Shown piece after piece: positions 1 through 8,564 of a stretch of 37,095 nucleotides of DNA. Position 1 is the stretch's first letter. The number at the start of each line of letters is the position of its first letter. The DNA is from UBA8403 sp964455155 (lineage in GTDB: Bacteria > Bacteroidota > Bacteroidia > Cytophagales > Amoebophilaceae). The notes under the pieces are model-generated. The model worked only from the letters and a program-made list of their open reading frames with translations. It was not told the origin of the DNA and made no database searches. The stretch lies in assembly GCA_964455155.1 (NCBI GenBank), contig CAYVYH010000008.1, positions 1 to 37,095 on the forward strand. The letters run 5' to 3'. Made by a program: the position numbers and the translations under genes.

Positions 1-1
1 G

Positions 2-445
2 CTTATCGAGCACCCCAAGGGCGGAGGCAACGCTACTGAGTATCGCTACTATGCTGGGGATGTTCGCAAACAATTCGGTGCCCAGTCTCCTACGAGTTCC
101 TATTGGGTGTTGATGACGCGGAAGGTGCTTGAGGGTGGTAGGAGAGAGACGTATGCCTCCCAGCAGTCCTTGGTGGCCGAGCACGCGAAGCGTACCCAAC
201 TTCCTTATGAGCTGCCAGGTGCTTTAGAGGCAGCGACAGCTATTTTGTCGCACCACGTGCGTAGTGGAGAGCGTCTGTATACAGATAATCCATGGACCTC
301 TACGCGGTGCCGGGAGCAGGTAGTCTATCAAGGCAGTAATTATCCTGCCTATGTTGGAGGTTTTTCCTCTGAGGGGCTCTCTGTCTTCTACGACTTCAGC
401 TTTGACTACTACGCCCTCGGTGTGTCTGGTCTCCGGAAGTTCTAG
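2..445 (+). CDS. C-terminal part of putative effector-like protein (5' end outside window)
   Basis: An open frame enters from the left edge and runs to a TAG at 443-445, giving about 147 residues with no need for an internal start. The translation contains the blocks EYRYYAGDVRKQFG, SYWVLMTR, LPYELPGALEAATAIL, NPWTSTRCREQV, YVGGFSSEGL and a final LRKF. From memory this pattern (SYWVLMTRDV..., EVP..LEAAT, D.WTYTRC.E, VGGFA..GL, G..LRKF) is a C-terminal domain found in multi-domain F-box/U-box/repeat proteins of chlamydiae and other amoeba-associated bacteria, where it follows eukaryote-like domains. The function of that domain is unknown to me. The N-terminal domains lie outside the window, so calling it an effector is an inference. 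The 160 bases before the next gene hold nothing recognisable. Confidence 0.6.
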   Translation, partial: LIEHPKGGGNATEYRYYAGDVRKQFGAQSPTSSYWVLMTRKVLEGGRRETYASQQSLVAEHAKRTQLPYELPGALEAATAILSHHVRSGERLYTDNPWTSTRCREQVVYQGSNYPAYVGGFSSEGLSVFYDFSFDYYALGVSGLRKF

Positions 446-607
446 CACTTGGCAACTTGGCTCCGCGTGGGGTGGTTTTGTGCTCCGTCTGCGGGGGGCC
501 TACGCGGTGGGGCAGTTTGGGTGGCATCACCGTTTATGGCGTATGTACTATATTCGTGCGTGCCGCAAATAGGCTGAGATGGAGTATAAACATAGGTTTA
601 GCACACG

Positions 608-1873
608 ATGGCGTTTGTAACAATGGTCATGCCCACCATGGGGGAGAGTGTCATGGAGGCAACTGTCCTTCAATGGCTCAAGCAAGAAGGAGATATTGTT
701 GCGGAGGAGGAGTCCATTCTAGAAGTGGCCACCGACAAAGTCGACTCTGAAGTACCTGCGCTTTATGCTGGCAGACTTTATAAGGTGTTGGTACAAAAAG
801 GAGAAGTAGTAAAAATAGGTGCACCCCTCGCCGTTATCGTGACGGAAGGGGAGTCCGTAGCAACCACTCCGGTCTCGCCTATCCCAGCGGCAGTATCTTC
901 ACCACCAGTGGTTGTACGTCCACTACAACCCGCTTCGGTCTTGCAAGTGCCTGACCGCGAGCAGTCCTGCGGTCGGTTTTATTCTCCCTTAGTGCGCTGT
1001 ATAGCACGGCAAGAGAACCTTTCGTTTTCAACGCTTGGCCAAATTCCTGGCACAGGTAGAGGAAATCGTGTCACCAAACATGATTTGCTAGCTTATCTAC
1101 AACACCGCCCCCCTACAGCAGAGAGTCCGCTTGTGTCTACTGCAGCGTGTGCACCCGTTGCCCCCGGAGATGAGGTGATTCAAATAGACAGGGTGCGCCG
1201 GATCATTGCTGAGCGTATGGTGGCATCTAAACGCATAGCACCGCACGTGACTTCTTTTGTGGAGGCCGATGTGACTGACTTGGTGTATTGGCGCAACCAA
1301 CACAAGGAAGATGTTGAGAAAAGGGAAGGTGTCAGACTCACCTACACGTCCCTATTTTTGCAGGCCATTGTGCGGGCTATCCGAGATTTCCCTATGATGA
1401 ATGCCTTTATCGAGGCGGATCGCATCATCAAGAAAAAAGCCATTCATATTGGACTGGCTGTGGCGTTGAGCGATGGCAATTTGATAGTCCCTGTGATCAA
1501 GCATGCCGATCAACTTGGTCTGGTAGAGATGGCCCGAAAAGTGCAAATGCTAGTTTACAAAGCGCACCATCAGCAGTTAGTGCCTGATGAGGTGACGGGG
1601 GCTACTTACACTGTTTCCAACTTGGGTGCTTTTCAGAACTTGATGGGCACTCCTATTATTCCGCAGCCACAAGTTGCTATTTTAGCGCTAGGGGCTATCG
1701 TTAAAAAGCCTGCTGTGGTAGAGAGTGCCCAGGGAGATACCATTGCTATCCGGCAAAAGATGTATCTGTCACATGCCTATGACCATCGGGTGATTGATGG
1801 TGCGTTGGGAGGGGGCTTCGCAAAGCGTGTGGCAGACTATTTGGAGTCGTTTGTTGACTGGGTATGCTGGTGA
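608..1873 (+). CDS. 2-oxo acid dehydrogenase complex E2 (dihydrolipoamide acyltransferase)
   Basis: This is the E2 core of a 2-oxo acid dehydrogenase complex. It transfers an acyl group from a lipoyl arm to CoA in the cytoplasm. Residues 1-80 form a lipoyl domain with the lipoylated lysine in EVATDKVDSEVP (K44). A Pro/Val/Ala-rich linker follows, then a peripheral-subunit-binding domain at about 124-166 (YSPLVRCIA...GTGRGNRVTKHDLLAYL). The catalytic domain ends with SHAYDHRVIDGALGG, where H393 and D397 are the expected catalytic residues. At 421 residues with one lipoyl domain it has a normal length. The start MAFVTMVMPTMGES matches the usual E2 beginning. Neither E1 nor E3 is nearby, so the substrate (pyruvate, 2-oxoglutarate or branched-chain) cannot be settled; the opening resembles E2s often labelled branched-chain or generic in Bacteroidetes. 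It stands alone, followed by a convergent xerD. Confidence 0.92.
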   Translation: MAFVTMVMPTMGESVMEATVLQWLKQEGDIVAEEESILEVATDKVDSEVPALYAGRLYKVLVQKGEVVKIGAPLAVIVTEGESVATTPVSPIPAAVSSPPVVVRPLQPASVLQVPDREQSCGRFYSPLVRCIARQENLSFSTLGQIPGTGRGNRVTKHDLLAYLQHRPPTAESPLVSTAACAPVAPGDEVIQIDRVRRIIAERMVASKRIAPHVTSFVEADVTDLVYWRNQHKEDVEKREGVRLTYTSLFLQAIVRAIRDFPMMNAFIEADRIIKKKAIHIGLAVALSDGNLIVPVIKHADQLGLVEMARKVQMLVYKAHHQQLVPDEVTGATYTVSNLGAFQNLMGTPIIPQPQVAILALGAIVKKPAVVESAQGDTIAIRQKMYLSHAYDHRVIDGALGGGFAKRVADYLESFVDWVCW

Positions 1874-1978
1874 TGATGGACGAGGTATCGACTTGCGTAC
1901 GAATTGCTTTGAAGTTGCCGCTGCGTGCGTTGTAATGTTCCTAGTTGCACATGGCTATCACGCTTGGCGCCAAGTCTA

Positions 1979-2878
1979 CTAGCTTCTAGGATGAAATGAG
2001 TGTATGACTTGCTTGAGGTAGTGCCGATCAAGGTGGGTATATATCTCAGTGGTGGTGATAGATTGGTGGCCTAGCATTGCCTGCACTGCGCGTAGATCTG
2101 CCCCTCCCTCGATGAGGTGTGTGGCGAAAGCGTGTCGCAAGGTGTGTGGACTAATGGTCTTCCTCAAACCGACCTTACATGCCAATTCTTTGACAATCAA
2201 AAAAACCATATGACGAGTCAGGCGCTTTCCCCTACTGTTCAAAAACACATAATTGGCAAAGTCTTTCTGGAGAGGTATGTGGCACCGTATCTCATCTATG
2301 TATAGCTGTATGTACTTGAGGGCTGTTTGTCCTATGGGTACCAGGCGTTCTTTGTTACCCTTGCCCATAATACGCAAAAATTTTTCTTCCGTGTACAGAT
2401 GACTCAGTTTCAGTCCGATGAGTTCAGAAACCCGTAAGCCAGCGCCATACAATGTTTCTAGGATAGCCCGGTTGCGCATACCTGTGGGCTTGGAGTGATC
2501 AATGGCCATGAAAAGTGCCTCGATCTCATGTACCTCCAATGTGTGTGGAAGTTTACGGCCCGTTCTAGGACTTGTTATCAGGGTGGTGGGATTTTCAGTC
2601 AAATACTCCTCTAGCAAGAGGAACTTATAAAATGACCTGAGTGCCGACAGCATGCGTGCTTGGCTGGAAGCACTGATGCCTTCTGTGTGGAGGTGGGCTA
2701 AAAAAGACCGTATGTGTTCGGCCTCCACGACAAGTGGTTCGATATGGGGGGAGTTTGTCCGAAAGAACCGCCATAACCTGCTTACATCTTGTAGGTACGC
2801 AGATATAGTCTGTGGCAATAGCGCACGTTCTAGGCGCAGGTAGTTTTCAAACTTTTGCAGTAGTATTTCCCAGGTCAC
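1979..2878 (-). CDS. xerD: Tyrosine recombinase XerD/XerC
   Basis: Site-specific tyrosine recombinase that resolves chromosome dimers. The N-terminal SAM-like DNA-binding region (FENYLRLERALLPQTISAYLQDV) is followed by the catalytic domain. Counting from the GTG at 2878 gives 299 residues with R149 (GAGLRVSEL), K173 (GKGNKER), H245 and R248 (HTLRHAFATHL), H271 (LGHQS) and nucleophile Y280 (TEIYTHL). These fall within one residue of the E. coli XerD catalytic set, which is why this start is preferred. The frame stays open to an ATG at 2995, adding 39 basic and hydrophobic residues that are not typical of the family. XerC versus XerD cannot be settled without a tree. It is divergent from grpE. 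Confidence 0.88.
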   Translation of the reverse strand: MTWEILLQKFENYLRLERALLPQTISAYLQDVSRLWRFFRTNSPHIEPLVVEAEHIRSFLAHLHTEGISASSQARMLSALRSFYKFLLLEEYLTENPTTLITSPRTGRKLPHTLEVHEIEALFMAIDHSKPTGMRNRAILETLYGAGLRVSELIGLKLSHLYTEEKFLRIMGKGNKERLVPIGQTALKYIQLYIDEIRCHIPLQKDFANYVFLNSRGKRLTRHMVFLIVKELACKVGLRKTISPHTLRHAFATHLIEGGADLRAVQAMLGHQSITTTEIYTHLDRHYLKQVIHSFHPRS

Positions 2879-3021
2879 TATGGGTGAGTTTAGGAGGGTG
2901 AGCAGACCACAGCTTAGTGTCTGGTAAGTTACATAAAAGCCATACTTTCGGCTAGCTTTGCGGGCCAATACTCGTGCATATGCACGACGCATCAAGTCTC
3001 AATATGGACAAGGTTGTAAGT

Positions 3022-3038
3022 CATGTCATATTGACATG
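3022..3038. promoter_or_regulatory. Palindrome between divergent xerD and grpE
   Basis: CATGTCA-TAT-TGACATG is a perfect 7-bp inverted repeat around a 3-nt spacer. It lies in the spacer between xerD (minus) and grpE-dnaJ (plus). Its size and symmetry suit a dimeric repressor site. A Bacteroidetes-like -7 box, TATTTTTG (TAnnTTTG), starts five bases further on at 3043-3050, so a bound protein could occlude it. No good TTG -33 box lies at the right distance, so both parts are tentative. Confidence 0.35.
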
Positions 3039-3042
3039 TATC

Positions 3043-3050
3043 TATTTTTG
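3043..3050 (+). promoter_or_regulatory. Possible -7 promoter box for grpE-dnaJ
   Basis: TATTTTTG matches the Bacteroidetes -7 consensus TAnnTTTG and lies 63 bases upstream of the grpE ATG. I do not see a TTG -33 element with the usual spacing of about 19 bases; the nearest candidates are 9 or 26 bases away. Treat as a weak candidate. Confidence 0.25.
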
Positions 3051-3113
3051 GTAAAGAAGTTGCTCTTACAATATATGCTGCCATTTTTTAGATACAACTA
3101 CGAATAAAAGAAT

Positions 3114-3656
3114 ATGCAAGAAGACCTAGCAACACCTAAAGCCTCCCAGGAGGCTCCCCCAGTCCAGGAAAAGAAGGCTGACGAAGAGGGGCATATCCTG
3201 CAGGAGCCCGACAAATCCCAGGACGCCTTGTCGGAAGCCCATGACAAATACCTTAGACTGTACTCGGAATTTGAGAATTTCAGAAGAAGGGCTGCTAAGG
3301 AGAAGCTCGCTCTCGTAGAGACAGCTGGAGCGACTATCCTCAAGAAGTTGTTGCCTATTGCGGATGACTTTGAGCGATCTTTAGCGTCTTTACAGGCCAC
3401 CGATGAAGCTACTCAAGCTATACAAGCGGGTATTCGCCTCATTCATGATAAACTAGTGCATCTACTGCAACAGGCAGGGGTTCAGCCCATGCTGGTAGAA
3501 AAAGGCATGGCATTTGACGCCGAGCTCCACGAGGCGGTGACGCAAATACCTACAGCTGACAAAAATATGCAGGGAAAGGTGTTGGAAGTACTTGAAAAAG
3601 GGTATTTGCTGCAAGAGAAGGTTTTGAGATTTGCTAAAGTTGTAACCGGAGCATGA
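3114..3656 (+). CDS. grpE: GrpE, nucleotide exchange factor of DnaK
   Basis: GrpE releases ADP from DnaK and sets the pace of the DnaK-DnaJ chaperone cycle in the cytosol. The 180 residues show the family layout: an acidic, low-complexity N-terminus (about 1-40), a long helical segment containing YLRLYSEFENFRRRAAKEK, then the C-terminal beta domain with MAFDAELHEAVTQIP and GKVLEVLEKGYLLQEKVLRFAKVVT. The gene overlaps dnaJ by a few bases (stop TGA at 3654-3656, dnaJ ATG at 3653 or 3656), so the two are probably translationally coupled. A palindrome and a TAnnTTTG box lie upstream. dnaK is not in the window. Confidence 0.97.
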   Translation: MQEDLATPKASQEAPPVQEKKADEEGHILQEPDKSQDALSEAHDKYLRLYSEFENFRRRAAKEKLALVETAGATILKKLLPIADDFERSLASLQATDEATQAIQAGIRLIHDKLVHLLQQAGVQPMLVEKGMAFDAELHEAVTQIPTADKNMQGKVLEVLEKGYLLQEKVLRFAKVVTGA

Positions 3657-4789
3657 TGACCAAGGGGGACTATTACGAAATACTGGGTGTAACGCGCAAT
3701 GCAAGCCCGGAAGAGATCAAGAAAGCCTACAGGAAGGTGGCACTTCGATACCATCCTGACAAGAATCCCGACAACAAAGCAGCAGAAGAAAGGTTTAAAG
3801 AGGCCGCTGAAGCTTATGAGGTGTTGAGCCATGCTGAAAAGAGACAGCAGTATGATCGCTATGGACATGCGGGAGTGCGTGGTCCAGACGGCAGGGGGCC
3901 AGAGATGGATATGGACGACATATTTTCCCAGTTCAGCGACATCTTTAACGGCGGAAGTAGTCCTTTTGAAGGATTCTTTCGGCAAGGGCAGCAGAGAGTA
4001 CGCAAGGGCACCGATTTGCGTATCAAGCTCAAACTCTCCCTCCAAGAAGTCGCCAATGGTGTCGAGAAGAAAATAAAAATAAAGCGTTACGCAACCTGCA
4101 ACACCTGTGGAGGCAATGGGGCCAAGGACGGCACAGCCATCGCCGCTTGTAGTGCCTGTCAGGGTACTGGTCAGATACGCAAGGTCGCCAACACAATGTT
4201 AGGGCAAGTTATGACCACTTCCCCCTGCCATACTTGCCATGGAGAGGGCAAGATCATCTCAGCACCATGCACTACTTGCCATCAAGAAGGAAGACTTCTG
4301 CAAGAAGAAGTAGTTAACCTTCAGATTCCTGCTGGTGTCAGTGATGGCATGCAGCTATCTATGACAGGTAAGGGCAACGTTCCTGTTCGTGGGGGGGGGC
4401 CTGGTGACTTGCTGATCTTTATCGAGGAAAAGGAAGATGACCTGCTCAAACGCAAAGATACCAATGTGCACTACAACCTTTACATCAGCTTTATGGATGC
4501 AGCCTTGGGTAGTGAGGCGGAAGTACCTACTATTGGTGGCAGGGTTAAGGTAAAGATCCCTGCGGGTACCCAAAGTGGTAAGGTGTTGCGGCTGCGTGGT
4601 AAGGGTATCAGAGATATCAATGGCTATGGCAAGGGAGACCAACTTGTTCATGTGCACGTATGGACACCGCAACAGCTCACCAAAGAAGAGCATGAGATGC
4701 TTACATCTTTAAAAGGGGCGTCTAACTTCACGCCCAATCCTACTAAGAAGGAACAGAGTTTTTTTGATCGTGTGCGCTCTCTTTTCTAG
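3653..4789 (+). CDS. dnaJ: DnaJ (Hsp40) co-chaperone
   Basis: Type I DnaJ, which delivers unfolded clients to DnaK and stimulates its ATPase. The J domain carries the essential HPD at residues 34-36 (ALRYHPDKNPDNK). A Gly/Phe-rich stretch with DDIFSQFSDIF follows. The zinc domain has four Cys pairs: CNTCGGNG, CSACQGTG, CHTCHGEG and CTTCHQEG. The fourth departs slightly from CxxCxGxG (Q for G). The C-terminal substrate-binding domains contain GDLLIFIEEKEDDLLKRKDTNVHY and the typical PTIGGRVKVKIPAGTQSGKVLRLRGKG region. Two adjacent ATG codons (3653 and 3656) overlap the grpE stop, and either could be used. After the stop, AGAGGT (4788-4793) and ACCTCT (4817-4822) could pair as a weak hairpin. 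The remaining 250 bases before addA show no gene. Confidence 0.97.
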   Translation: MMTKGDYYEILGVTRNASPEEIKKAYRKVALRYHPDKNPDNKAAEERFKEAAEAYEVLSHAEKRQQYDRYGHAGVRGPDGRGPEMDMDDIFSQFSDIFNGGSSPFEGFFRQGQQRVRKGTDLRIKLKLSLQEVANGVEKKIKIKRYATCNTCGGNGAKDGTAIAACSACQGTGQIRKVANTMLGQVMTTSPCHTCHGEGKIISAPCTTCHQEGRLLQEEVVNLQIPAGVSDGMQLSMTGKGNVPVRGGGPGDLLIFIEEKEDDLLKRKDTNVHYNLYISFMDAALGSEAEVPTIGGRVKVKIPAGTQSGKVLRLRGKGIRDINGYGKGDQLVHVHVWTPQQLTKEEHEMLTSLKGASNFTPNPTKKEQSFFDRVRSLF

Positions 4790-5039
4790 AGGTTTACGTG
4801 TTGGCGTGGCGCTTTTACCTCTTTATTGGACACTGTGGGACCCTTTCCTGGCGTAAGATTCTTTTATGTATGCCTCCTTGGTGGGCAATAAAGGATTTTC
4901 CCATGTGGCGTGGATGCCTATTGCTCTCAGGATAAATAGGTGGTGCTTTGTGTGTCATGAGGCGATTGCAAAGTGCATGGAGCTGTAGGCGTATGCTCTC
5001 GTGTGTTCATGAGCGGAGTAAGCGCTTCGTTTTATCTAA

Positions 5040-8000
5040 ATGGTTGTTCCGTTGGCTACACTCAGGATATACCGTTCCTCTGCCGGTGCTGGAAAGACCC
5101 ACACCTTGGTCAGCGAGTACCTCAAATTGGCGTTAGACAACCCAGAGGCGTTCTCCCAAATTTTGGCGGTAACCTTTACCAATCAGGCGACCCAGGAAAT
5201 GAAGCAGCGCATCTTGATGTGCCTACATAGTCTGGTTCAAGGCTCCCACAGTCCGGTAGCTGAAGCATTGCTGCAAGACAAAGGGTGGGATATGCCCATC
5301 TTGCAAGAACGTGCTCAAGTTCTCTTGTCCAATATCTTGCACCAATACGCTCGGTTTTCTGTCAGCACTATTGATAGCTTCTTTCAAAAAATCATTCGAG
5401 CTTTTGCCCAAGAGCTTGGGCTTCAGAGTGGTTTTCGCATTGAGCTAGAGCAGGAGCATGTGTTGGCCACAGTCATCAATGACTTGATAGTCTCAGCTGG
5501 TCAAGATCAACAGTTGCAGCAATGGTTGGTGCAATTCGCCGAAGAAAAGCTTCTAAGCGGTAGGACCTGGAATTTTGAGCATGAGTTGGCTACCCTGGGC
5601 CGAGAGCTCTTTACAGAATCTTTTGGGGTCAACGAAGTGCAGTTAGTATGGGCTATGCGGGATCCAGCAACCTTACACCGGTTTCTCCAAGTACTTTACC
5701 AGCGCATCACTTATTTCGAGAATAAGCTACAGGGATTGGGCTATCGGGCTCTTAATACCATCCAGCGGGCTGGTCTGGTGGTGAACGATTTCGCATATGG
5801 TAGCGCCGGAGTCGTGGGCTATCTGGTGGGGTTAGCTACCAAACGCAGGTGGCTTCCATCCCAGAGGGCTTTGCGGGCCTTGAATTGTGTAGAAGCATGG
5901 TACAGCCGAGTCTCTAACCAGAAAGAGCTTATTGTACAGGTCGTGCGCGATGAATTGGAGCCATGTTTGCAGGAGGCGGTGAATTTTTACGATACCCACC
6001 ATCGCGCCTACCATACAGCTCTGGAAGTGCGCCATTTTATCTACGCTTTTGGTATTGTTACGCAGCTGTTAGCAAGGCTCAGCGACTACCGAACTTCGCA
6101 CAACGTCATGCTTGTGTCAGATGCTGCCTTATTTTTACGAAACGTCATCGCAGAAAACGAAACCCCTTTTGTATATGAGAAAATAGGGGCTTTTTATAAA
6201 CATTTCCTGATTGATGAGTTTCAGGATATCTCTGGATTCCAATGGTACAATCTTAAGCCACTCCTAGAAAATAGCTTGCACGAGGGCTATCCCAGCCTTG
6301 TGGTGGGTGATGTCAAACAATCAATTTATCGGTGGCGAGGCGGCGACTGGCGACTCTTGCTTACCCAGCTTGAAAAGGACGTAGGACGTACTACGCGCGT
6401 AGCTTTGGACCAAAATTGGCGCAGCAAGCAGCATATTGTTGATTTTAACAACTCTTTTTTCGTTCAGGCTGTTGATACGATCGTGCAGTCTTTGACAGAC
6501 GACCTCGACATGCTGGAAGACTTGACCTTAAAAAAAAGTTTGAGCGCACAAGTGCAACAGTTGGGTACAGCCTATCAGGATGTAAATCAAAAGTTGCCTG
6601 CTCAGCGTGTTCAGGCTGACAGAGGTTATGTCAATATCACTTTTTTGGAAGATGTTGCGGATAGCACGATACCTCAAAGCTGGCGTGAGCAGGTCAAAGA
6701 CCGGTTGCCTCTGCTCATTGAGACGCTACAAAAAGACGGGATCGCTCTGAAAGATATTGCGTTACTCGTGAGAAGCCATGCCGAAGGGCGCGAAATCTTC
6801 CGGAAATTGCTAAGCTGTCAGCATGCCACTCGAGCCCAACCTGGTTGTCGGTATGATGTCATTGCTTCTGAGGCGCTGTATTTGGGCCATAATCCGTGGG
6901 TCAATCTTTTGGTCAATGCCTTACGCTACTTAGTTGATGAAGACAATACCTTGGCGCGATCCGAGTTGCAGTACCTTTATGAGGTGTACGTACTAGAAGC
7001 CACACCCGACACCTTACATGCTTGTTTTCAAACGGAAGTAAGCCCTGTCACCTTACCTGAAGCATTTTTAGAACAGCGGTATTCCCTGCAGCAGCTTCCT
7101 TTGTACGAGCTTGTCGAAGCATTGATTGCTCTCTTTCAACTACGCCAGGCAGCAGCAGTCCCATTTTTGCAGGCTTTTCAGGATGTAGTAATGGCTTGCT
7201 CAGACAAGGAAGTGGTAGATATCCGTAGTTTCTTGGCCTGGTGGGAAGAACAGGGATACAAATACACGTTGCCCCGGGCAGTCGGTCAGGATGCGATAAC
7301 ACTTATGACCATCCACCAAGCCAAGGGACTACAGTTCAAAGTTGTTATTATCCCTTTTTGTGCATGGGACTTGGACCATAACCCACGTCGACCGCCCACT
7401 CTGTGGTGTGCTACGGATGTTCCTCCCTTCGATACTTTTCCCGTACTGCCTGTACGTTATACGCATCGTTTGCAGGATACGGTCTATGCGCGTGCCTATT
7501 ATGAAGAACGTATGCAAGCGTATCTGGACCACCTCAACTTACTCTATGTGGCTTTTACAAGGCCCGAAGATCGCCTTTATGTGTTTGCACAACGTCCTGC
7601 TAGGTCGGTGTTAAAAACCACTTCCGACTTGCTCTATCAGACCTTTTCTCCAACCCGCGAATTCGCTTCCAGCTGCCAATCTTGGGACTATGGTTGGGAT
7701 ACAACTACCGGTGTGCTGGAACTGGGTACGCCCCAAACCGCAGCCATACCAGAGGTCCTACAAGATAGCTCGATCAACTTGCAGCGGTATCGTACAAGCA
7801 ACTGGCTGCAACAGCACTTAAAAAGTAATGTGTATCCTCTTGAGATGGTGGAGCAGAGCGCCCAGACAAGCTATGGCAGATTGGCCCATCAATTTTTAGC
7901 ACAACTGACTGGCATAAATGCATGGCCAGCAGTATTATCTGCTTGGCAAGCATCAGGAGAAATAAGTCAAGCAGAGGCGTTGCAATTACAACAGCATCTC

Positions 8001-8282
8001 ACGGCGCTTTTTCAGAACCCACAGGTTAGAGATTGGTTCACCGGGGATTGGGAAGTAAAAAAAGAACCTGCAATCTTGATCCCCTCAGGCCAGGTATATC
8101 GGCCTGACAGGGTGCTTTTGAGACCTGGCAATGCCGTGGTCATCGATTTTAAGACGGGCCAACCACATGACCGCCACGGCCAGCAAGTGAAAGCCTATAC
8201 AGCACTGCTCAGCGGCATGGGGTATGCACAGGCAGAGGGGTATTTGCTTTACTTGACAACGGGCAAAGTGGTAGCTTGTTGA
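5040..8282 (+). CDS. addA: AddA-like UvrD-family helicase with C-terminal PD-(D/E)XK nuclease
   Basis: ATP-dependent helicase-nuclease subunit expected to process DNA double-strand breaks for RecA, like RecBCD. Superfamily 1 motifs appear in order: Walker A SSAGAGKT at residues 13-20; the conserved STIDSFFQKIIRAFA; Walker B LIDEFQD (D392, E393); GDVKQSIYRWRGGD; QNWRSK; TLMTIHQAKGLQFKVVIIP; and LLYVAFTRPEDRLYV. The last 100 residues hold a nuclease core with YRPDRV and VIDFKTG (D1036, K1038). At 1080 residues it fits AddA-like proteins of Bacteroidetes. The first ATG is only 12 residues before Walker A, which is normal. Its likely partner, the AddB-like protein, lies 7.5 kb downstream instead of adjacent. 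The 282 bases after the stop contain no recognisable gene. Confidence 0.9.
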   Translation: MVVPLATLRIYRSSAGAGKTHTLVSEYLKLALDNPEAFSQILAVTFTNQATQEMKQRILMCLHSLVQGSHSPVAEALLQDKGWDMPILQERAQVLLSNILHQYARFSVSTIDSFFQKIIRAFAQELGLQSGFRIELEQEHVLATVINDLIVSAGQDQQLQQWLVQFAEEKLLSGRTWNFEHELATLGRELFTESFGVNEVQLVWAMRDPATLHRFLQVLYQRITYFENKLQGLGYRALNTIQRAGLVVNDFAYGSAGVVGYLVGLATKRRWLPSQRALRALNCVEAWYSRVSNQKELIVQVVRDELEPCLQEAVNFYDTHHRAYHTALEVRHFIYAFGIVTQLLARLSDYRTSHNVMLVSDAALFLRNVIAENETPFVYEKIGAFYKHFLIDEFQDISGFQWYNLKPLLENSLHEGYPSLVVGDVKQSIYRWRGGDWRLLLTQLEKDVGRTTRVALDQNWRSKQHIVDFNNSFFVQAVDTIVQSLTDDLDMLEDLTLKKSLSAQVQQLGTAYQDVNQKLPAQRVQADRGYVNITFLEDVADSTIPQSWREQVKDRLPLLIETLQKDGIALKDIALLVRSHAEGREIFRKLLSCQHATRAQPGCRYDVIASEALYLGHNPWVNLLVNALRYLVDEDNTLARSELQYLYEVYVLEATPDTLHACFQTEVSPVTLPEAFLEQRYSLQQLPLYELVEALIALFQLRQAAAVPFLQAFQDVVMACSDKEVVDIRSFLAWWEEQGYKYTLPRAVGQDAITLMTIHQAKGLQFKVVIIPFCAWDLDHNPRRPPTLWCATDVPPFDTFPVLPVRYTHRLQDTVYARAYYEERMQAYLDHLNLLYVAFTRPEDRLYVFAQRPARSVLKTTSDLLYQTFSPTREFASSCQSWDYGWDTTTGVLELGTPQTAAIPEVLQDSSINLQRYRTSNWLQQHLKSNVYPLEMVEQSAQTSYGRLAHQFLAQLTGINAWPAVLSAWQASGEISQAEALQLQQHLTALFQNPQVRDWFTGDWEVKKEPAILIPSGQVYRPDRVLLRPGNAVVIDFKTGQPHDRHGQQVKAYTALLSGMGYAQAEGYLLYLTTGKVVAC

Positions 8283-8564
8283 TGGGGCCGGTGTGTGACT
8301 CCGCACGACAGACCGGTACAGGGATGAATGCCGCGCTGGTACAAAGCTGTGTAGGCTATCGCTAGCATCGCTGCCGTATTAAGGTCGACGGGTATGGCCA
8401 TGCAACTTGAGGTGTTCAGTTTGCTTATTTCCCCCTGTTCTGGGAGTCAAGTGCCCTATGATAATTCCCGGGAGTTTGTACAAATGATACGATGGTCTCC
8501 AGAACAGGCTGCCCAGTCCTCAACAGCGCGCAAATATGGCTCCACCACAGCACTCACAAAAAAC

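Noticed and set aside
8283..8564. Minus-strand open run (KLNTSSCMAIPVDLNTAAML) after addA
   Set aside because: It looks peptide-like but is short, runs on antisense to addA and matches nothing I know.
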